The position numbers and the translations under genes are program-made. The notes below the pieces were generated by a model. It did not search any database, was not told where the DNA came from, and saw nothing but the letters and a program-made list of their open reading frames with translations. A stretch of DNA of 64,000 nucleotides from positions 1-64,000 of the forward strand of contig JAEDCN010000003.1 in the NCBI GenBank assembly GCA_016294105.1, in the 5' to 3' direction. The stretch comes from Treponema sp. (GTDB lineage: Bacteria; Spirochaetota; Spirochaetia; Treponematales; Treponemataceae). Numbering within the stretch: the stretch's first letter is position 1; each line of letters opens with the position of its first letter. This document shows positions 58,226 to 64,000 of the stretch, piece by piece.

Positions 58226-59038
58226 TTAGTTCTTTCCGATTACAGAAATGTCGGAACCAAACCACTTGGCAGAAATAGCGGCAACAGTACCGTCAGCAGC
58301 CATTTCTTCAAGAATCTTCTGTACTTCGTCACGGAGCTTTACGTCCTTCTTGCGGAAGCCAATTCCGTACTTTTCGGAAGACAGGTTTTCAGACAGAACT
58401 ACAAAATTCTTTCCTGTGGTCATGATGCTGTAGTTACCTACAACCATGTCCATAACAACACCGTCTACACCACCGATTTCCAAGTCCATGAGAGCAGTCA
58501 AGTTATCCTTGAACTCTACAACCTCATCCAAGGTTGCCTTGAAGTTAGGATTTGCCTCAACAGCATCAGCAGCACTGGATCCAGCCTGAAGACCAATCTT
58601 CTTTCCAGCCAAATCAGCCAAGGAAGCAATTCCTGCGTCACTGCGAACAATTACCACCTGGGCATTGTCCAAGTAAGGCTTTGTAAAGGAAAGGGCAGCC
58701 TCTCGCTCTGGTGTCATGGTAAAGCCGTTCCAGATGCAGTCAATGTTACCTGTGTTCAGCTCCTGCTCCTTAGCTGCCCAGTCGATGGGCTGGCACTTCA
58801 GCTCAACACCAAGGCGCTTACAAACTTCTGCAGCCAAGTCGATGTCGTAACCAACGATGTTGTTGGCATCATCACGGAATCCCAGAGGAGGGAATGCATC
58901 ATCCAAGCCCAAAACAAATACACCACGAGCCTTCAAATCCTCAAGGGAATTGTCAACGCCAGAATCCTTCTTTCCACCAGCAAAGGCCAGGGAAGCAGCC
59001 ATAAGGCAAACCAACATAAGGGAAAAGATTTTTTTCAT
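58226..59038 (-). CDS. polar amino-acid ABC transporter, substrate-binding protein
   Basis: This encodes 270 residues with a signal peptide ending SLAFAGGKKD; there is no lipobox Cys, so it is probably soluble in the periplasm. The SBP family 3 pattern is clear (FPPLGFRDDANNIVGYDIDLAAEVCKRL). Glutamine-, cystine- or glutamate-type substrates are possible. It is the first gene of the operon. Confidence 0.93.
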   Translation of the reverse strand: MKKIFSLMLVCLMAASLAFAGGKKDSGVDNSLEDLKARGVFVLGLDDAFPPLGFRDDANNIVGYDIDLAAEVCKRLGVELKCQPIDWAAKEQELNTGNIDCIWNGFTMTPEREAALSFTKPYLDNAQVVIVRSDAGIASLADLAGKKIGLQAGSSAADAVEANPNFKATLDEVVEFKDNLTALMDLEIGGVDGVVMDMVVGNYSIMTTGKNFVVLSENLSSEKYGIGFRKKDVKLRDEVQKILEEMAADGTVAAISAKWFGSDISVIGKN

Positions 59039-59063
59039 CTTTTTCTATTCTCCTAAAAAAAAC

Positions 59064-59101
59064 TTTAGTGACACTGTACACTAAATAGTATAATTTGACA
59101 A
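59064..59101 (-). promoter_or_regulatory. promoter and operator of the amino-acid transporter operon
   Basis: TTGTCA (59101-59096), 17 bp and TACAGT (59078-59073) face the binding-protein gene. An inverted repeat TTTAGTG (59064-59070) / CACTAAA (59079-59085) covers the -10, as a repressor site would. The cognate regulator is unknown. Confidence 0.6.
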
Positions 59102-59114
59102 GTATAGATGAATT

Positions 59115-60800
59115 CTACAAATAGGAAGCTACCCTCCCCTGTTCCATTTTCAAAACCCTATCCATTTGTGCAGGATGACGGAGGTCATGGGTAATGAAAA
59201 GCAAGCTACGCTCCTGGCAGAACTCAAGGATTTTTTCCAAAAGCTGGTGAGCGGTAATGTTATCCAGATTCTTCAAAGCCTCATCAAGGATAACGATGGG
59301 CTTGTCCTCCAGCTTCATGCGGGCAAGGGCAAGACGCTGACGTTCCCCAGCAGAAAAATTCTGGGCATTAGGAGACAAGAGGGTATCAAGTCCCTGGGGC
59401 AAGGCTTGAACCATCTGGGCTAAATCTGCCCACTCCAAGGCAGCCCACAAAACCTCATCGGTAGCTTGGTCAGGCTCTTTGGCAGCAAGCTGCAAATTCT
59501 CTCGCAGGGTGGCAGTAAAAACATAGGGATGCTGATTTACCAAGGAAATCTGGTCTACCAGGGCTTCCTTTCCCCATTCCGTAAGGGAACGGCCCCCTAA
59601 CAAAATCTCTCCCTGCTGAGGCATATATTCGCCCATAAGCAAGGAGGCCAAGCTACTTTTTCCACTGCCAATATGACCGATAATGGCAGTTTTACTTTTG
59701 GCGGGAAAAACAAGACTTACATTTTCCAAGGCAGGCTTCTTGCCTGTAGGATAGGTAAAATCCACACCAACAAATTCTATGTCCAAGGGCAATTCTTGGC
59801 GGGAAGTAGCTGCTTCAGTCAAGCGAGGAAGTCCCGTGGGCTTTCCTCCTGTTACCTCCAGCATGTCTTCTATGGCAGCAACACTATCATAATAGTAGGA
59901 AACTGCTAAGGGCAAGGGCTGAACTGCTTCCATAATGCCCAAAACAATTAATGCAACGGATAAAAGATAAATTCCTTCCAGTTCACCAGAGGCCACAGCC
60001 TGGGCACTGAAAAAGAGGGTTAAAGCCATTGCCAAGCCAGAAATCACACCAGACAGGGCATTGAGTCTTCCTCGCCGCACCTCTCCATCCATGCGAACCG
60101 TATTGCCTTCCATAAATGATTGCAATACGGTGGCAGCCATGGGCTTCCATCGGTTATAGGTCCACAAAGCATCGAGACCTTCCACATAATCCTGTAACTT
60201 TTGATGATACCTTAATTCATGAACTTGGGCAGCTTCTGCATTTGCCCTTCCGTTACGGCGAGATAAAATAGGAAGAATGACACCGTTTAAGGCTGCTGCC
60301 AGCCACAAAATGGGAATTGCCACTGGCAGGAAAAAGGCGAGCACCACAGAGGCAATAATCAATGCTACCAAGGCTGTTAAAGGAGCGGCTACCACCCGCA
60401 AGTAAAAGAATTTGAGAATCTCAATGTCATCGGTAATGGTTTTAAAAAGTCGGGCAGTCTTATTCCCTACTCCGCCTGGCACCAAGGGCAAAAGCTGCTG
60501 ATAATACCACACCCGCAAATCAGACAAAAGCTTGAGGGTAATGGAGTGACTTGCCAGCCGCTCCCAATACCGGAACAGGGCTCGGGAGATTCCGCATAAT
60601 CGTACTGCAGCAGACATGGGCATTAAGTCCAGCAAGGGAGGCATAAGGGCAGCCATACTAATAAGGATGGCAGATACAGCCAAAAGCCCAGTATTAGCAA
60701 CAATAGTCATGGCTCCCACCACCGCAGTCCCCATCATAGGCAACAAGTAGGGGCGTAGCAAACCAAACAAGGTTTTGATTCCAGAGGATTTTTTACTCAT
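59115..60800 (-). CDS. cydC: thiol reductant ABC exporter, CydC type
   Basis: This encodes 561 residues: membrane helices over residues 15-320, then an ATPase with GHIGSGKSSLASLL, FSAGERQRLALARM and PIVILDEALKNLD. CydDC exports cysteine/glutathione and is needed to assemble cytochrome bd. It overlaps cydD by four bases. The signature reads FSAGE instead of LSGGQ, a degenerate form. Confidence 0.88.
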   Translation of the reverse strand: MSKKSSGIKTLFGLLRPYLLPMMGTAVVGAMTIVANTGLLAVSAILISMAALMPPLLDLMPMSAAVRLCGISRALFRYWERLASHSITLKLLSDLRVWYYQQLLPLVPGGVGNKTARLFKTITDDIEILKFFYLRVVAAPLTALVALIIASVVLAFFLPVAIPILWLAAALNGVILPILSRRNGRANAEAAQVHELRYHQKLQDYVEGLDALWTYNRWKPMAATVLQSFMEGNTVRMDGEVRRGRLNALSGVISGLAMALTLFFSAQAVASGELEGIYLLSVALIVLGIMEAVQPLPLAVSYYYDSVAAIEDMLEVTGGKPTGLPRLTEAATSRQELPLDIEFVGVDFTYPTGKKPALENVSLVFPAKSKTAIIGHIGSGKSSLASLLMGEYMPQQGEILLGGRSLTEWGKEALVDQISLVNQHPYVFTATLRENLQLAAKEPDQATDEVLWAALEWADLAQMVQALPQGLDTLLSPNAQNFSAGERQRLALARMKLEDKPIVILDEALKNLDNITAHQLLEKILEFCQERSLLFITHDLRHPAQMDRVLKMEQGRVASYL

Positions 60801-62629
60801 ACCGCCAATCCCTCCTGCAGCATACGGGCAAAGGAACCATCTTTATCCTGTGCCAATTCCTGATAGCTTCCCTGCTGCACAATTTTTCCTTCTTCCAATA
60901 CGAATATTTTCTTTGCCCGCTCCAAGGTATGAAGACGATGGGCACTAATCAATACCGTCCGTCCGGCATACAATTTGTCCAAGGCAGCTTCCACCACAGC
61001 TTCCGTCTGGGCATCCAAGCTACTGGTAGCCTCATCACAAAGCAAAAGTCCATTTTTGTTTTCATCCACCATGGCTCTGGCAATAGACACTAGCTGACCT
61101 TGGCCACCAGAAAGTCGTATTCCCTCCTGTCCCAAGATAGTGTCGTAGCCTTGGGGCAGCTGCAGAATAAATTTTTCAGCCCCAATAATCCTGCACACCT
61201 CTTGCACCCGCTCCACAGGAATATCTCTTCCCAAGGTAATGTTTTCCAAAAGGCTTCCGTGGAAAAAATAAGGCTGAGCAGGAATCATGGCAAGATGACT
61301 CCATCCTTGGAATTCCCTTCCATTCACCTGATATTCGCCCTGCTGCTGGGAAAGGGCTCCTGCCAAAATCCGTAGCAAGGTGGTTTTTCCCGCACCGCTT
61401 CTTCCAGCCACCGCATAAATTTCTCCTGGCTCCAGCTGAAGGTTAATTTCCTTCAAAACCTCTCGCTCTCCCCAGCTAAAGGCAAGCTTATTCAAGATTA
61501 CCTGTGGAGGCTGACTTTCTAGGAATTTTCCAGAATCAGTTCCTGAAGAAAGTATTTCTGGAGAAATACTTTCTGGAGAAATACTTTCTGGAGAAATACT
61601 TTCTGAAGAAACGCTTTCTCCAGAACTGGCACCTTCAGCAACGGCATTTTTTTCTTCATGAACCTTCCGTGCTGATGTAGTTCGTGACAAAAAGCTAAAC
61701 ATTTGGTCAGCAGAAAGGATGGCATTCTGGCTATCGTGGTATCGCTGTCCCAGCTGACGCAGAGGCTGAAAATATTCTGGTGCCAGCAAAATGATAAACA
61801 GGGCCACTTCAAAAACCTCCCGTCCGTCTGCCAGCCGAATTCCCAATCCCACCGCCACTAAGGCAATACTAATGGTTGTAAACAGTTCCAGCGTTAGGGC
61901 TGAAAGAAAGGCTACCCGCAAGGTTTTCATAGAAGCAAGACGAAAATCATCGCTTACCTTGCGAATCTTTTTTTCCTGCTGATACTCACGATTCCAATTT
62001 CGCAGGGTGGCAAGACCTGCCAACACATCCTGCAAATAACCACCCATTCGGGCCATGGCTTCCCAGCTAGAACCAGCCATCTTGCGACTCCACTTTCCAA
62101 TAAGCATCATAAAACCAGGAATCAAGGGAGTGGCAATTAAAAAAATAACACCTGAAATCCAATCCAGGGGAAAAACCACAATCAAATAAGCTATGGGAAT
62201 CAAGGCACTTTTAAAAAGCTGGGGCAGATAGCGACAAAAATATACGTCAAGAGTGCCCAAGCCTTGAGTCAAAAGGGTAAAGAATTCTCCCCGCTGACGA
62301 TGCTCCATTTCACCAGGTCCCAGTACCCCCACCTGCTCTAGCAACTTGTCCAACAGGATATGCTTTACCAAGCCTGCAACCTGCAGGGCAAAATGTTCCT
62401 CCAACCATTGGAACAAGCCCTTTAATAAAATTATTGCCACCAGCACAATAAAAAGGGTATAAACTGATGCCAGCGCTTGGTGTAAGAAAAAAATACGATT
62501 TACAATTCGTGCCACCACCAAAGCTTGGGCTGCGGTACAGGCACCAGAACAAAGGGCTAGGGCAAGTACTATACCTTGGCATCGTAATGCCTTCTTATCC
62601 TGCACCTTCCAAAGGGTTTTACTGAACAT
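60797..62629 (-). CDS. cydD: thiol reductant ABC exporter, CydD type
   Basis: This encodes 610 residues with six N-terminal helices and an ATPase with GRSGAGKTTLLRIL, LSGGQGQLVSIARA and LLLCDEATSSLD. The linker between membrane and ATPase domains (about residues 335-375) holds repeats of SPESI encoded by a 15-bp tandem repeat near 61,545-61,610, which is unusual for the family. First gene of cydDC, downstream of cydAB. Confidence 0.88.
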   Translation of the reverse strand: MFSKTLWKVQDKKALRCQGIVLALALCSGACTAAQALVVARIVNRIFFLHQALASVYTLFIVLVAIILLKGLFQWLEEHFALQVAGLVKHILLDKLLEQVGVLGPGEMEHRQRGEFFTLLTQGLGTLDVYFCRYLPQLFKSALIPIAYLIVVFPLDWISGVIFLIATPLIPGFMMLIGKWSRKMAGSSWEAMARMGGYLQDVLAGLATLRNWNREYQQEKKIRKVSDDFRLASMKTLRVAFLSALTLELFTTISIALVAVGLGIRLADGREVFEVALFIILLAPEYFQPLRQLGQRYHDSQNAILSADQMFSFLSRTTSARKVHEEKNAVAEGASSGESVSSESISPESISPESISPEILSSGTDSGKFLESQPPQVILNKLAFSWGEREVLKEINLQLEPGEIYAVAGRSGAGKTTLLRILAGALSQQQGEYQVNGREFQGWSHLAMIPAQPYFFHGSLLENITLGRDIPVERVQEVCRIIGAEKFILQLPQGYDTILGQEGIRLSGGQGQLVSIARAMVDENKNGLLLCDEATSSLDAQTEAVVEAALDKLYAGRTVLISAHRLHTLERAKKIFVLEEGKIVQQGSYQELAQDKDGSFARMLQEGLAV

Positions 62630-62651
62630 ATACTTCCTAAATCTTTTTAAG

Positions 62652-62807
62652 ACAGTCGGTCAAGGGACGCTTTGCTTAAACCCTTGACTCGTCTTTGTTA
62701 CGGTTCTCCAAAAATTGTAGAACCATAATACAGTCGGTCAAGGGACGCTTTGCTTAAACCCTTGACTCGCCTTTGTTACGGTTCTCCAAAAATTGTAGAA
62801 CCGTAAT
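62652..62807. repeat. tandem 78-bp repeat between cydB and cydD
   Basis: Two copies (62652-62729 and 62730-62807) differ at only a few bases. Each holds GTCAAGGG/CCCTTGAC arms (62659-62666 with 62681-62688 in copy 1) and a second hairpin TTACGGTTCT/AGAACC(G)TAA, perfect in copy 2 (62776-62785 with 62797-62806). They would form the leader of a cydDC transcript. Role unknown. Confidence 0.8.
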
Positions 62808-62845
62808 AAAAAAGGCTGACGATAGCATCTGCCACCATCAGCCTT
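62807..62845 (-). terminator. terminator of cydAB
   Basis: AAGGCTGA (62812-62819) pairs with TCAGCCTT (62838-62845); on the minus strand the hairpin is followed by a T run. It lies 47 bp after the cydB stop. Confidence 0.8.
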
Positions 62846-62891
62846 CGTCAAATTATGACCCGTCATGCAACGAGCCATAATTTTGAATCAA

Positions 62892-63902
62892 TTAATAATG
62901 CAAATCCTTTTCTGTAACCCGCTTGCGGAATACCCAGTAGCTCCATACCAAATAGGCAAGAACAACAGGTACTGCAGTCAAAGCAACAATGGTCATGATT
63001 TTCAATGTCTTGGGGCTGGAGCTTGCATTGTAAATGTCAAGGCTTGTGCCACCAGCCAAGGTAGAAATCATTACATTGGGGAACATAGAGAAGAATACAG
63101 TTACAACAACCATCACAATGGCCAAGGAAGAGCAAATAAATGCCTTGCCGTTAAGTCCCTTTGCCTGCAGCAATACTGCAAGAATCAAAAGTACAGCTGC
63201 CAAAGCTACAGCAATAATAGCAATAGGTCCATTGGTCAAAAGCCGTGTCTTAAAGGCTGCAAATACAACCCAAGCCACAGTTACAACCAACATGGCAATA
63301 CCAAGCTTTGTTCCCAAAGCCTTTACTCTATCTTCAATAGACTTTACACCATTCTTCAGCTTCAGGAACAACAATCCGTGGAAGGTCAATACCAACAACA
63401 TGGTAACACCACCCAGCAAGGTGAAGGGGGTCAGCAAGGTAAAGAAGTTACCAGCATACTCCATGTTAGCATCGATAGGTACACCAGTCATAAAGTTGCT
63501 TACTGCTACACCAAAGAGCACGGAAGGCAGCAAGGAACCAACGCAGAACAAAATGTCCCAGGTCTTTCTCCAAGTCGTGCAGTCGTGCTTACTGCGGAAG
63601 TCAATGGCAACACCACGAATAATCAAGGCAAACAAAATGGCGAACAATGCCAAGTAGAAGCCACTGAACAAGGTTGCATACCAGTTAGGGAATGCAGCGA
63701 AGATAGCTCCACCAGCAGTGAGCAACCAAACCTCGTTGGCATCCCAGTGAGGTCCAATAGTGTTCAATACAACACGGCGCTCGGTGTCATTCTTTGCAAC
63801 GATGGGCAACAGAGTACCAACACCGTAGTCAAATCCTTCCAGCACAAAGAAGCCGCTGAAAAGCACGGTAATCAGAATAAACCACAATGTATTTAAGTCC
63901 AC
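62892..63902 (-). CDS. cydB: cytochrome bd oxidase subunit II
   Basis: This encodes 336 residues from GTG at 63902 (GGAGG 7 bases upstream, within the end of cydA). About nine membrane helices; the start DLNTLWFILITVLFSGFFVLEGFDYGVGTLLP and IGPHWDANEVWLLTAGGA are hallmark CydB segments. With CydA it forms the oxygen-scavenging quinol oxidase. Confidence 0.97.
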   Translation of the reverse strand: MDLNTLWFILITVLFSGFFVLEGFDYGVGTLLPIVAKNDTERRVVLNTIGPHWDANEVWLLTAGGAIFAAFPNWYATLFSGFYLALFAILFALIIRGVAIDFRSKHDCTTWRKTWDILFCVGSLLPSVLFGVAVSNFMTGVPIDANMEYAGNFFTLLTPFTLLGGVTMLLVLTFHGLLFLKLKNGVKSIEDRVKALGTKLGIAMLVVTVAWVVFAAFKTRLLTNGPIAIIAVALAAVLLILAVLLQAKGLNGKAFICSSLAIVMVVVTVFFSMFPNVMISTLAGGTSLDIYNASSSPKTLKIMTIVALTAVPVVLAYLVWSYWVFRKRVTEKDLHY

Positions 63903-64000
63903 AGTGAAGCCTCCTTCTCGTTTTCAGCGATTTCTGTATCGGTAACGGGATTCTTGATACCATGGCGAACCATCAATACAAGCTCAGCAATAGCCAATGC
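63893..64000 (-). CDS. cydA: cytochrome bd oxidase subunit I, C-terminal end (cut by window)
   Basis: The last 35 codons are visible: ALAIAELVLMVRHGIKNPV and a charged tail ending EASLWT. The helix-RHG ending fits CydA. It overlaps cydB by 10 bases. The rest lies beyond the window edge. Confidence 0.82.
   Translation of the reverse strand, partial: ALAIAELVLMVRHGIKNPVTDTEIAENEKEASLWT

Noticed and set aside
62865..63896. 343-codon plus-strand frame opposite cydB
   Set aside because: An exact shadow of cydB, rich in Gln/Asn/Ser from reversed membrane codons.

Overview
The window reads as part of a treponeme (Spirochaetota) chromosome carrying one end of an integrated conjugative element. The chromosomal gene sets and orders (gatCAB; yebC-ruvC; folP-cdaA-ybbR-acpS-DUF2225-truA; a PUR-domain protein; cydAB plus cydDC; a 29-codon bS22/mS38-like gene) fit a host-associated Treponema. 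The genus is inferred from gene content and protein style, not from a marker gene such as 16S rRNA.

Bases 1-18,470 are the conjugative element. From right to left they hold a tyrosine integrase broken by a one-base frameshift next to tRNA-Arg(CCT), a YD-repeat-like cargo protein, a plasmid-type topoisomerase III, and a 180-bp divergent control region that may include oriT. A VirD2-like relaxase follows, then a Trb-type type IV secretion operon on the minus strand in the order virD4/traG, a CopG-like gene, trbB, trbC, trbD, trbE, trbJ, trbL. This is the Ti-plasmid order, in which trbF, trbG and trbI should come next. Instead the left 2.35 kb hold an array: four copies of a roughly 430-bp unit that looks like a type I toxin-antitoxin module, two DUF4177-like genes and a duplicated tail of trbL. 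In each unit a 26-33 residue hydrophobic peptide with a strong but apparently sequestered Shine-Dalgarno faces a convergent antisense RNA with its own near-consensus promoter and a shared terminator. I think this array is the most novel thing here. A palindromic element with core AGCGCCACGTGGCGCT (or a variant) occurs seven times and only inside the element, once within the relaxase reading frame.

Bases 18,473-29,650 are chromosome with signs of turnover: gatCAB, a GC-rich transporter-like/WYL-regulator pair, two DUF2442 genes (one beside a 17-codon stump of its usual DUF4160 partner), a decayed outer-membrane protein gene behind a C9 tract, a membrane-anchored nuclease, and a zinc-type ABC transporter without its binding protein. 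A 79-bp identical repeat ends in a promoter that fires almost exactly on the ATG at two loci, suggesting leaderless mRNAs; a third case lies at 53,950.

Bases 29,650-48,240 are housekeeping genes: ruvC, yebC, UDG, priA, truA, acpS, cdaA-ybbR (c-di-AMP synthesis and its regulator), folP, dxs, miaA, rpoZ, pyruvate kinase, an FAD oxidoreductase, a PUR-domain protein and rnhB. Bases 48,240-59,100 hold a coupled operon of three exported or anchored proteins of unknown role, a phosphoribosyltransferase, a two-component system and a polar amino-acid ABC transporter. Bases 59,115-64,000 carry cydDC and cydAB for cytochrome bd assembly, separated by a tandem 78-bp repeat.
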